A DNA stretch of 64,000 nt. Origin: Atherix ibis. Lineage: Eukaryota > Arthropoda > Insecta > Diptera > Athericidae. Shown here piece after piece: positions 14,301 to 28,980 of this stretch. The number at the start of each line of letters is the position of its first letter. The first letter of the stretch is position 1. Made by a program: the position numbers and the translations under genes. The stretch spans positions 81,702,806 to 81,766,805 of the forward strand of contig OY282608.1 of the NCBI GenBank assembly GCA_958298945.1, in the 5' to 3' direction. The notes below the pieces were generated by a model. That model worked only from the letters and a program-made list of their open reading frames with translations, was not told the DNA's origin and made no database searches.

Positions 14301-16750
14301 ACCAACAAAACATCAAACCAACAAACCAACAAACCAACAAACCAACAAGCCAACAAACACACAAGCCAACAAACCAATAAACCAACATACGAACTAACTA
14401 ACAAACCAACAAACCAACAAACCAACAAACAAACAAACCAACAAACCAACAAACCAACAAACCAACAAACCAACAAACGAACAAACGAACAAACCAACAA
14501 ACGAACAAACCAACAAGCCAACAAACCAATTAACAAACAAACGAACAAACGAACAAACTAACAAACCAACAAACCAACAAACCAACAAACCAACAAACCA
14601 ACAAACCAACAAACCAACAAACCAACAAACGAATAAACCAATAAACCAACAAAGCAATAAACCAACAAACCAATAAGCCAACAAACCAACAAATCAAAAA
14701 ACCAACAAACCAACAAACCAACAACCCAACAAACCAAAAAAGCAATAAACCAAAAACCAACAAACCAACAAACCAACAAACCAACAAGCCAACAATCCAA
14801 CAAGCCAACAAACCAACAAACCAACAAACCAACAAACCAACAAACCAACAAACCAACAAACCAACAAGCCAACAAACACACAAACCAACAAGCCAACAAA
14901 CCAACAAACCAACAAACCAACAAACCAACAAGCCAACAAGCCAACAAACCAACAAACCAACAAACCAACAAACGAACAAACCAACAAACCAACAAACCAA
15001 CAAACCAACAAACCAACAAACAAACAAACGAACAAACAAACAAACCAACAAAAGAACAAACCAACAAACCAACAAACCAACAAACCAACCATCCAACAAA
15101 CCAACAAACCAACAAACGAACAAACGAACAAACCAACAAAAGAAAAAACCAACAAACCAACAAACCAACAAACCAACAAGCCAACAAACCAACAAACCAA
15201 CAAACTAACAAACCAACAAACCAACAAAACAACAAACCAACAAACCAACAAACCAACAAGCCAACAAACCAACAAACCAACAAAAAAACAAACCAACAAA
15301 CCAACAAACCAACAAACCAATAAACCAACAAGCCAACAAACCAACAAACTAACAAACCAACAAGCCAACAAGCCAACAAACCAACAAAACCAACAAATCA
15401 ACAAACCAACAAACCAACAAACGAACAAACCAACAAACAAACAAACCAACAAACCAACAAATGAACAAGCCAACAAACCAACAAGCCAACAAACCAACAA
15501 ACCAACACACCAACAAACCAACAAACGAACTAAACAACAAACCAACAAACCAACAAACCAACGAACCAACGAACCAACAAACCAACATGCCAACAAACCA
15601 ACAAAGCAACTAACCAAAAAACCAACAAACCAACAAACCAACAAGCCAACAAAGCAAAAAAACAATAAACCTACAAACCAATAAACCAACAAACCAACAA
15701 ACCAACAAACCAACAAGCCAACAAGCCAACAAACCAACAAGCCAACAAGCCAACAAACCAACAAGCCAACAAACCAACAAACAAACAAACCAACAAACCA
15801 ACAAACCAAGAAGCCAACAAACGAACAAATGAACAAACCAACAAACAAACAAAACAATAAACCTATAAACCCACAAACCAACAAACGAACAAACCAACAA
15901 AACATCAAACCAACAAACCAACAAACCAACAAACCAACAAGCCAACAAACCAACAAGCCAACAAACCAACAAACCAACATACGAGCTAACCAACAAACCA
16001 ACAAACCAACAAACCAACAAACCAACAAACCAACAACCAACAAACCAACAAACCAACAAACCAACAAACCAACAAACGAACAAACCAACAAACGAACAAA
16101 CCAACAAGCCAACAAACCCATAAACAAACAAACGAACAAACGAACAAACCAACAAACCAACAAACCAACAAACCAACAAACCAACAAACCAACAAACCAA
16201 CAAACTAACAAACCAATAAACCAACAAACCAACAATCCAATAAGCCAATAAACCAACAAATCAAAAACCCAACAAACCAACAAACCAACAAGCCAAAAAA
16301 CCAAAAAAGCAATAAACCAACAAACCAACATACCAACAAACCAACAAACCAACAAACCAACAAGCCAACAAGCCAACAATCCAACAAGCCAACAAACCAA
16401 CAAACCAACAAACCAACAAACCAACAAACCAACAAGCCAACAAGCCAACAAACCAACAAGCCAACAAACCAACAAACCAACAAACCAACAAACCAACAAG
16501 CCAACAAGCCAACAAACCAACAAGCAAACAAGCCAACAAACCAACAAATGAACAAACCAACAAACCAACAAACCAACAAACGAACAAACCAACAAACAAA
16601 CAAACCAACAAACGAACAAACCAACAAACCAACAAACCAACAAACCAACAAACCAACAAGCCAACAAACCAACAAACCAACAAACCAACAAACCAACAAA
16701 CCAACAAACCAACAAACAAACAAATCAACAAACCAACAAACCAACAAACG
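7951..16750 (+). repeat. 8.8 kb tandem duplication, copy A
   Basis: The sequence from 7951 matches that from 16751 with an offset of exactly 8,800 bp (1,100 octamers) over the first several kilobases. For example, AACAAGCACAC at 7989 corresponds to 16789, and the ACATGCC blocks at 8802 and 17602 and the CATACGAGCTAACC blocks at 9202 and 18002 also correspond. Immediately left of 7951 the two sequences differ (AACAAACC against AACAAACG), and copy B diverges again where copy A reaches 16,766. Together these define a simple head-to-tail duplication. Copy A contains the 0.1-0.2 kb segments missing from copy B. Confidence 0.8.
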
Positions 16751-19700
16751 AACAAACCAACAAACCAACAAACCAACAAACCAACAAGCCAACAAGCACA
16801 CAAACCAACAAGCCAACAAACCAACAAACCAACAAACCAACAAACCAACAAGCCAACAAGCCAACAAACAAACAAACCAACAAACCAACAAACGAACAAA
16901 CCAACAAACCAACAAACGAACAAACCAACAACCCAACAAGCCAACAAACCAACAAACAAACAAACGAACAAACAAACAAACCAACAAAAGAACAAACCAA
17001 CAAACCAACAAACCAACAAACCAACCATCCAACAAACCAACAAACCAACAAACGAACAAACGAACAAACCAACAAAAGAAAAAACCAACAAACCAACAAA
17101 CCAACAAACCAACAAGCCAACAAACCAACAAACCAACAAACTAACAAACCAACAAACCAACAAAACAACAAACCAACAAACCAACAAACCAACAAGCCAA
17201 CAAACCAACAAACCAACAAACCAAAAAACCAAAAAACCAACAAACCAACAAACCAACAAGCTCACAAACCAACAAGCCAACAAACCAACAAACCAACAAA
17301 AAAACAAACTAACAAACCAACAAACCAACAAACCAATAAACCAACAAGCCAACAAACCAACAAACTAACAAACCAACAAGCCAACAAGCCAACAAACCAA
17401 CAAAACCAACAAATCAACAAACCAACAAACCAACAAACGAACAAACCAACAAACGAACAAACCAACAAACCAACAAATGAACAAGCCAACAAACCAACAA
17501 GCCAACAAACCAACAAACCAACACACCAACAAACCAACAAACGAACTAAACAACAAACCAACAAACCAACAAACCAACGAACCAACAAACTAACAAACCA
17601 ACATGCCAACAAACCAACAAAGCAACTAACCAAAAAACCAACAAACCAACAAACCAACAAGCCAACAAAGCAAAAAAACAATAAACCTACAAACCAATAA
17701 ACCAACAAACCAACAAACCAACAAACCAACAAGCCAACAAGCCAACAAACCAACAAGCCAACAAGCCAACAAGCCAACAAACCAACAAGCCAACAAACCA
17801 ACAAACCAACAAACCAACAAACCAACAAACCAAGAAGCCAACAAACGAACAAACGAACAAACCAACAAACAAACAAAACAATAAACCTATAAACCCACAA
17901 ACCAACAAACGAACAAACCAACAAAACATCAAACCAACAAACCAACAAACCAACAAACCAACAAGCCAACAAACCAACAAGCCAACAAACCAACAAACCA
18001 ACATACGAGCTAACCAACAAACCAACAAACCAACAAACCAACAAACCAACAAACCAACAAACCAACAAACCAACAAACCAACAAACCAACAAACGAACAA
18101 ACCAACAAACGAACAAACCAACAAGCCAACAAACCCATAAACAAACAAACGAACAAACGAACAAACCAACAAACCAACAAACCAACAAACCAACAAACCA
18201 ACAAACCAACAAACCAACAAACCAACAAACCAACAAACGAACAAACCAATAAACCAACAAACCAACAATCCAATAAGCCAACAAACCAACAAATCAAAAA
18301 CCCAACAAACCAACAAACCAACAAGCCAAAAAACCAAAAAAGCAATAAACCAACAAACCAACATACCAACAAACCAACAAACCAACAAACCAACAATCCA
18401 ACAAGCCAACAATCCAACAAGCTAACAAACCAACAAACCAACAAACCAACAAACCAACAAACCAACAAGCCAACAAGCCAACAAACCAACAAGCCAACAA
18501 ACCAACAAACCAACAAACCAACAAACCAACAAGCCAACAAGCCAACAAACCAACAAGCCAACAAGCCAACAAACCAACAAATGAACAAACCAACAAACCA
18601 ACAAACGAACAAACGAACAAACCAACAAACAAACAAACCAACAAACGAACAAACAAACAAACCAACAAACCAACAAACCAACAAACCAACAAGCCAACAA
18701 ACCAACAAACCAACAAACCAACAAACCAACAAACCAACAAACCAACAAACCAACAAACCAACAAACAAACAAATCAACAAACCAACAAACCAACAAACCA
18801 ACAAACAAATAAACCAACAAAAAAACAAGCCAACAAGCCTACAAAACAAAAAAACAATAAACCGACAAACCAATAAACCAACAAACCAACAAACCAACAA
18901 GCCAACAAGCCAACAAGCCAACAAACCAACAAGCCAACAAGCCAACAAACCAACAAACGAACAAACCAACAAACAAACTAACCAACAAACGAACAAACTA
19001 ACAAACCAACAAGCCAACAAACAAACAAACCAACAAGCCAACAAGCCAACAAACCCAGAAACCAACAAACCAACAAATCAACAAACCAACAAACCAACAA
19101 GCCAACAAGACAACAAACCAACAAACCAACAAACAAACAAACCAACAAACGAACAAACCAACAAACCAACAAACCAACAAGCCAACAAACCAACAAACCA
19201 ACAAACCAACAAACCAACAAACCAACAAACCAACAAACCAAGAAGCCCACAAACGAACAAACGAACAAACCAACAAACCAACAAAACAACAAACCAACAA
19301 ACCAACAAACCAACAAACGAACAAACCAACAAAACATCAAACCAACAAACCAACAAACCAACAAACCAACAAGCCAACAAACACACAAGCCAACAAACCA
19401 ATAAACCAACATACGAACTAACTAACAAACCAACAAACCAACAAACCAACAAACAAACAAACCAACAAACCAACAAACCAACAAACCAACAAACCAACAA
19501 ACGAACAAACGAACAAACCAACAAACGAACAAACCAACAAGCCAACAAACCAATAAACAAACAAACGAACAAACGAACAAACCAACAAACCAACAAACCA
19601 ACAAACCAACAAACCAACAAACCAACAAACCAACAAACCAACAAACGAATAAACCAATAAACCAACAAACCAATAAACCAACAAACCAATAAGCCAACAA

Positions 19701-22700
19701 ACCAACAAATCAAAAAACCAACAAACCAACAAACCAACAAGCCAACAAACCAAAAAAGCAATAAACCAAAAACCAACAAACCAACAAACCAACAAACCAA
19801 CAAGCCAACAATCCAACAAGCCAACAAACCAACAAACCAACAAACCAACAAACCAACAAACCAACAAACCAACAAGCCAACAAGCACACAAACCAACAAG
19901 CCAACAAACCAACAAACCAACAAACCAACAAACCAACAAGCCAACAAGCCAACAAACCAACAAACCAACAAACCAACAAACGAACAAACCAACAAACCAA
20001 CAAACCAACAAACCAACAAACCAACAAACAAACAAACGAACAAACAACCAAACCAACAAAAGAACAAACCAACAAACCAACAAACCAACAAACCAACCAT
20101 CCAACAAACCAACAAACCAACAAACGAACAAACGAGCAAACCAACAAAAGAAAAAACCAACAAACCAACAAACCAACAAACCAACAAGCCAACAAACCAA
20201 CAAACCAACAAACTAACAAACCAACAAACCAACAAAACAACAAACCAACAAACCAACAAACCAACAAGCCAACAAACCAACAAACCAACAAACCAAAAAA
20301 CCAAAAAACCAACAAACCAACAAACCAACAAGCTCACAAACCAACAAGCCAACAAACCAACAAACCAACAAAAAAACAAACCAACAAACCAACAAACCAA
20401 CAAACCAATAAACCAACAAGCCAACAAACCAACAAACTAACAAACCAACAAGCCAACAAGCCAACAAACCAACAAAACCAACAAATCAACAAACCAACAA
20501 ACCAACAAACGAACAAACCAACAAACGAACAAACCAACAAACCAACAAATGAACAAGCCAACAAACCAACAAGCCAACAAACCAACAAACCAACACACCA
20601 ACAAACCAACAAACGAACTAAACAACAAACCAACAAACCAACAAACCAACGAACCAACGAACTAACAAACCAACATGCCAACAAACCAACAAAGCAACTA
20701 ACCAAAAAACCAACAAACCAACAAACCAACAAGCAAACAAAGCAAAAAAACAATAAACCTACAAACCAATAAACCAACAAACCAACAAACCAACAAACCA
20801 ACAAGCCAACAAGCCAACAAACCAACAAGCCAACAAGCCAACAAACCAACAAGCCAACAAACCAACAAACCAACAAACCAACAAACCAACAAACCAAGAA
20901 GCCAACAAACGAACAAACGAACAAACCAACAAACAAACAAAACAATAAACCTATAAACCCACAAACCAACAAACGAACAAACCAACAAAACATCAAACCA
21001 ACAAACCAACAAACCAACAAACCAACAAGCCAACAAACCAACAAGCCAACAAACCAACAAACCAACATACGAACTAACCAACAAACCAACAAACCAACAA
21101 ACCAACAAACCAACAAACCAACAAACGAACAAACCAACAAACCAACAAACCAACAAACGAACAAACCAACAAACGAACAAACCAACAAGCCAACAAACCC
21201 ATAAACAAACAAACGAACAAACGAACAAACCAACAAACCAACAAACCAACAAACCAACAAACCAACAAACCAACAAACCAACAAACGAACAAACCAATAA
21301 ACCAACAAACCAACAATCCAATAAGCCAACAAACCAACAAATCAAAAACCCAACAAACCAACAAACCAACAAGCCAAAAAACCAAGAAAGCAATAAACCA
21401 ACAAACCAACATACCAACAAACCAACAAACCAACAAACCAACAAGCCAACAAGCCAACAATCCAACAAGCCAACAAACCAACAAACCAACAAACCAACAA
21501 ACCAACAAACTAACAAGCCAACAAGCCAACAAACCAACAAGCCAACAAACCAACAAACCAGCAAACCAACAAACCAACAAGCCAACAAGCCAACAAACCA
21601 ACAAGCCAACAAGCCAACAAACCAACAAATGAACAAACCAACAAACCAACAAACCAACAAACGAACAAACCAACAAACAAACAAACCAACAAACGAACAA
21701 ACCAACAAACCAACAAACCAACAAACCAACAAACCAACAAACCAACAAGCCAACAAACCAACAAACCAACAAACCAACAAACCAACAAACCAACAAACAA
21801 ACAAATCAACAAACCAAAAAACCAACAAACGAACAAACCAACAAACAAATAAACCAACAAAAAAACAAGCCAACAAACCAACAAACCAACAAACGAACAA
21901 ACGAACAAATCAACAAACTAACAAACCAACAAGCCAACAAACCAATAAACAAACAAACGAACAAACGAACAAACCAACAAACCAACAAACCAACAAACCA
22001 ACAAACCAACAAACCAACAAACCAACAAACCAACAAACCAACAACCCAACAAGCCAACAAACCAACAAACAAACAAACGAACAAACAAACAAACCAACAA
22101 AAGAACAAACCAACAAACCAACAAACCAACAAACCAACCATCCAACAAACCAACAAACCAACAAACGAACAAACCAACAAACCAACAAACCAAATAACCA
22201 ATAAACCAACCAACAAGCATACCAACCTAACAAGCCAACAAACCGACAAACAAATAAACGAACAAACGAACAAACCAACAAAAGAACAAACCAACAAACC
22301 AACAAACCAACAAGCCAACAAACCAACAAACCAACAAACCAACAAACCAACAAACCAACAAACAAACAAATCAACAAACCAACAAACCAACAAACGAACA
22401 AACCAACAAACGAACAAACCAACTAGCCAACAAACCAACACACCAACAAGCCAACAAACCAACAAGCCAACAAACCAACAAACCAACAAGCCAACAAGCC
22501 AACAAACCCAGAAACCAACAAACCAACAAACCAACAAACCAACAAACCAACAAGCCAACAAGACAACAAACCAACAAACCAACAAACAAACAAACCAACA
22601 AACGAACAAACCAACAAACCAACACATCAGCAAGCCAACAAACCAACAAACCAACAAACCAACAAACCAACAAACCAACAAACCAAGAAGCCCACAAACG

Positions 22701-25242
22701 AACAAACGAACAAACCAACAAACCAACAAAACAACAAACCAACAAACCAACAAACCAACAAACGAACAAACCAACAAAACATCAAACCAACAAACCAACG
22801 AACCAACAAACCAACAAGCCAACAAACACACAAGCCAACAAACCAATAAACCAACATACGAACTAACTAACAAACCAACAAACCAACAAACCAACAAACA
22901 AACAAACCAACAAAGCAACAAACCAACAAACCAACAAACGAACAAACGAACAAACCAACAAACGAACAAACCAACAAGCCAACAAACCAATTAACAAACA
23001 AACGAACAAACGAACAAACTAACAAACCAACAAACCAACAAACCAACAAACCAACAAACCAACAAACCAACAAACCAACAAACCAACAAACGAATAAACC
23101 AATAAACCAACAAACCAATAAACCAACAAACCAATAAGCCAACAAACCAACAAATCAAAAAACCAACAAACCAACAAACCAACAACCCAACAAACCAAAA
23201 AAGCAATAAACCAAAAACCAACAAACCAACAAACCAACAAACCAACAAGCCAACAATCCAACAAGCCAACAAACCAACAAACCAACAAACCAACAAACCA
23301 ACAAACCAACAAACCAACAAACCAACAAGCCAACAAACACACAAACCAACAAGCCAACAAACCAACAAACCAACAAACCAACAAACCAACAAGCCAACAA
23401 GCCAACAAACCAACAAACCAACAAACCAACAAACGAACAAACCAACAAACCAACAAACCAACAAACCAACAAACCAACAAACAAACAAACGAACAAACAA
23501 ACAAACCAACAAAAGAACAAACCAACAAACCAACAAACCAACAAACCAACCATCCAACAAACCAACAAACCAACAAACGAACAAACGAACAAACCAACAA
23601 AAGAAAAAACCAACAAACCAACAAACCAACAAACCAACAAGCCAACAAACCAACAAACCAACAAACTAACAAACCAACAAACCAACAAAACAACAAACCA
23701 ACAAACCAACAAACCAACAAGCCAACAAACCAACAAACCAACAAAAAAACAAACCAACAAACCAACAAACCAACAAACCAATAAACCAACAAGCCAACAA
23801 ACCAACAAACTAACAAACCAACAAGCCAACAAGCCAACAAACCAACAAAACCAACAAATCAACAAACCAACAAACCAACAAACGAACAAACCAACAAACA
23901 AACAAACCAACAAACCAACAAATGAACAAGCCAACAAACCAACAAGCCAACAAACCAACAAACCAACACACCAACAAACCAACAAACGAACTAAACAACA
24001 AACCAACAAACCAACAAACCAACGAACCAACGAACCAACGAACCAACAAACCAACATGCCAACAAACCAACAAAGCAACTAACCAAAAAACCAACAAACC
24101 AACAAACCAACAAGCCAACAAAGCAAAAAAACAATAAACCTACAAACCAATAAACCAACAAACCAACAAACCAACAAACCAACAAGCCAACAAGCCAACA
24201 AACCAACAAGCCAACAAGCCAACAAACCAACAAGCCAACAAACCAACAAACCAACAAACCAACAAACCAACAAACCAAGAAGCCAACAAGCGAACAAACG
24301 AACAAACCAACAAACAAACAAAACAATAAACCTATAAACCCACAAACCAACAAACGAACAAACCAACAAAACATCAAACCAACAAACCAACAAACCAACA
24401 AACCAACAAGCCAACAAACCAACAAGCCAACAAACCAACAAACCAACATACGAGCTAACCAACAAACCAACAAACCAACAAACCAACAAACCAACAAACC
24501 AACAACCAACAAACCAACAAACCAACAAACCAACAAACCAACAAACGAACAAACCAACAAACGAACAAACCAACAAGCCAACAAACCCATAAACAAACAA
24601 ACGAACAAACGAACAAACCAACAAACCAACAAACCAACAAACCAACAAACCAACAAACCAACAAACCAACAAACCAACAAACTAACAAACCAATAAACCA
24701 ACAAACCAACAATCCAATAAGCCAATAAACCAACAAATCAAAAACCCAACAAACCAACAAACCAACAAGCCAAAAAACCAAAAAAGCAATAAACCAACAA
24801 ACCAACATACCAACAAACCAACAAACCAACAAACCAACAAGCCAACAAGCCAACAATCCAACAAGCCAACAAACCAACAAACCAACAAACCAACAAACCA
24901 ACAAACCAACAAGCCAACAAGCCAACAAACCAACAAGCCAACAAACCAACAAACCAACAAACCAACAAACCAACAAGCCAACAAGCCAACAAACCAACAA
25001 GCAAACAAGCCAACAAACCAACAAATGAACAAACCAACAAACCAACAAACCAACAAACGAACAAACCAACAAACAAACAAACCAACAAACGAACAAACCA
25101 ACAAACCAACAAACCAACAAACCAACAAACCAACAAGCCAACAAACCAACAAACCAACAAACCAACAAACCAACAAACCAACAAACCAACAAACAAACAA
25201 ATCAACAAACCAACAAACCAACAAACGAACAAACCAACAAAC
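16751..25242 (+). repeat. 8.8 kb tandem duplication, copy B (internally shortened)
   Basis: It follows copy A directly. The offset to copy A is 8,800 bp at the start, 8,784-8,792 bp by about 19-21 kb, 8,776 at 22,220, 8,661 at 22,228, 8,653 at 22,371, 8,469 from 22,410, 8,461 by 23 kb and 8,477 near 25 kb. The steps are losses or gains of whole octamers plus two larger deletions of 115 bp and about 184 bp. Homology to copy A ends at 25,242. Point variants distinguish the copies, for example AAACGAGCAAACC at about 9,436 against AAACGAACAAACC in copy B. Confidence 0.8.
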
Positions 25243-28200
25243 AAATAAACCAACAAAAAAACAAGCCAACAAACCAACAAACCAACAAACGAACAAACGA
25301 ACAAATCAACAAACGAACAAACCAACAAGCCAACAAACCAATAAACAAACAAACGAACAAACGAACAAACCAACAAACCAAGAAACCAACAAACCAACAA
25401 ACCAACAAACCAACAAACCAACAAACCAACAACCCAACAAGCCAACAAACCAACAAACAAACAAACGAACAAACAAACAAACCAACAAAAGAACAAACCA
25501 ACAAACCAACAAACCAACCATCCAACAAACCAACAAACCAACAAACGAACAAACCAACAAACCAACAAACCAAAAAACCAATAAACCAACCAACCAGCAT
25601 ACCAACAAACCAGCAAACCAACAAACCAACAAACCAACAAGCTAACAAACCAGCATACCAACAAACCAACAAACCAACAAACCAACAAACAAACAAACCA
25701 ACAAACCAACAAACACACAACCTAACAAGCCAACAAACTGACAAACAAACAAACGAACAAACGAACAAACCAACAAAAGAACAAACCAACAAACCAACAA
25801 ACCAACAAACCAACAAGCCAACAAACCAACAAACCAACAAACTAACAAACCAACAAACCAACAAAACAACAAACCAACAAACCAACAAACCAACAAGCCA
25901 ACAAACCAACAAACCAACAACCAAAAAACCAACAAACCAACAAACCAACAAGCTCACAAACCAACAAGCCAACAAACCAACAAACCAACAAAAAAACAAA
26001 CCAACAAACCAACAAACCAACAAACCAATAAACCAACAAGCCAACAAACCAACAAACCAACAAACCAACAAGCCAACAAGCCAACAAACCAACAAACCAA
26101 CAAACCAACAAACCAACAAACCAACAAACGAACAAACCAACAAACGAACAAACCAACAAACCAACAAATGAACAAGTCAACAAACCAACAAGCCAACAAA
26201 CCAACAAGCCAGCAAACCAACAAACCAACATACGAGCTAACCAACAAACCAACAAACCAACAAACCAACAAACCAACAAACCAACAAACCAACACACCAA
26301 CAAACCAACAAACGAACAAACCAACAAACGAACAAACCAACAAGCCAACAAACCCATAAACAAACAAACGAACAAACGAACAAACCACCAAACCAACAAA
26401 CCAACAAACCAACAAACCAACAAACCAACAAACCAACAAAGGAACAAACCAATAAACCAACAAACCAACAATCCAATAAGCCAACAAACCAACAAATCAA
26501 AAACCCAACAAACCAACAAACCAACAAGCCAAAAAACCAAAAAAGCAATAAACCAACAAACCAACATACCAACAAACCAACAAACAAACAAACGAACAAA
26601 CAAACAAACCAACAAAAGAACAAACCAACAAACCAACAAACCAACCATCCAACAAACCAACAAACCAACAAACGAACAAACCAACAAAAGAAAAAACCAA
26701 CAAACCAACAAACCAACAAACCAACAAGCCAACAAACCAACAAACCAACAAACTAACAAACCAACAAACCAACAAAACAACAAACCAACAAACCAACAAA
26801 CCAACAAGCCAACAAACCAACAAACCAACAAACCAAAAAACCAAAAAACCAACAAACCAACAAACCAACAAGCTCACAAACCAACAAGCCAACAAACCAA
26901 CAAACCAACAAAAAAACAAACCAACAAACCAACAAACCAACAAACCAATAAACCAACAAGCCAACAAACCAACAAACTAACAAACCAACAAGCCAACAAG
27001 CCAGCAAACCAACAAAACCAACAAATCAACAAACCAACAAACCAACAAACGAACAAACCAACAAACGAACAAACCAACAAACCAACAAATGAACAAGCCA
27101 ACAAACCAACAAGCCAACAAACCAACAAACCAACACACCAACAAACCAACAAACGAACTAAACAACAAACCAACAAACCAACAAACCAACGAACCAACGA
27201 ACCAACAAACCAACATGCCAACAAACCAACAAAGCAACTAACCAAAAAACCAACAAACCAACAAACCAACAAGCCAACAAAGCAAAAAAACAATAAACCT
27301 ACAAACCAATAAACCAACAAACCAACAAACCAACAAACCAACAAGCCAACAAGCCAACAAACCAACAAGCCAACAAGCCAACAAACCAACAAGCCAACAA
27401 ACCAACAAACCAACAAACCAACAAACCAACAAACCAAGAAGCCAACAAACGAACAAACGAACAAACCAACAAACAAACAAAACAATAAACCTATAAACCC
27501 ACAAACCAACAAACGAACAAACCAACAAAACATCAAACCAACAAACCAACAAACCAACAAGCCAACAAACCAACAAGCCAACAAACCAACAAACCAACAA
27601 ACCAACAAATGAACAAACCAATAAACCAACAAACCAACAATCCAATAAGCCAATAAACCAACAAATCAAAAACCCAACAAACCAACAAACCAACAAGCCA
27701 AAAAACCAAAAAAGCAATAAACCAACAAACCAACATACCAACAAACCAACAAACCAACAAACCAACAAGCCAACAAGCCAACAATCCAACAAGCCAACAA
27801 ACCAACAAACCAACAAACCAACAAACCAACAAACCAACAAGCCAACAAGCCAACAAACCAACAAGCCAACAAACCAACAAACCAACAAACCAACAAACCA
27901 ACAAACCAACAAGCCAACAAACCAACAAACCAACAAACTAACAAACCAACAAACCAACAAAACAACAAACCAACAAACCAACAAGCCAACAAACCAACAA
28001 ACCAACAACCAAAAAACCAACAAACCAACAAACCAACAAGCTCACAAACCGACAAGCCAACAAACCAACAAACCAACAAAAAAACAAACCAACAAACCAA
28101 CAAACCAACAAACCAATAAACCAACAAGCCAACAAACCAACAAACCAACAAACCAACAAGCCAACAAGCCAACAAACCAACAAACCAACAAACCAACAAA

Positions 28201-28980
28201 CCAACAAACCAACAAACGAACAAACCAACAAACGAACAAACCAACAAATGAACAAGTCAACAAACCAACAAGCCAACAAACCAACAAGCCAGCAAACCAA
28301 CAAACCAACATACGAGCTAACCAACAAACCAACAAACCAACAAACCAACAAACCAACAAACCAACAAACCAACACACCAACAAACCAACAAACGAACAAA
28401 CCAACAAACGAACAAACCAACAAGCCAACAAACCCATAAACAAACAAACGAACAAACGAACAAACCACCAAACCAACAAACCAACAAACCAACAAACCAA
28501 CAAACCAACAAACCAACAAACCAACAAACGAACAAACCAATAAACCAACAAACCAACAATCCAATAAGCCAATAAACCAACAAATCAAAAACCCAACAAA
28601 CCAACAAACCAACAAGCCAAAAAACCAAAAAAGCAATAAACCAACAAACCAACATACCAACAAACCAACAAACCAACAAACCAACAAGCCAACAAGCCAA
28701 CAATCCAACAAGCCAACAAACCAACAAACCAACAAACCAACAAACCAACAAACCAACAAGCCAAGAAGCCAACAAACCAACAAGCCAACAAACCAACAAA
28801 CCAACAAACCAACAAACCAACAAACCAACAAGCCAACAAGCCAACAAACCAACAAGCCAACAAGCCAACAAACCAACAAATGAACAAACCAACAAACCAA
28901 CAAACGAACAAACCAACAAACAAACAAACCAACAAACGAACAAACCAACAAACCAACAAGCCAACAAGCCAACAAGCCAA
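25243..28980 (+). repeat. Mosaic of rearranged type I blocks
   Basis: This segment joins pieces also seen elsewhere. The stretch around 26,160-26,480 matches 28,240-28,570 with an offset of 2,080 bp (260 octamers), including AAATGAACAAGTCAAC and CATACGAGCTAACC (26,229 and 28,309). Around 25,590 and 29,290 the marker CAACCAACCAGCATACC recurs. The block from 26,977 to 27,240 matches those at 8,565, 17,365 and 20,437. No single period covers the segment. Confidence 0.55.
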
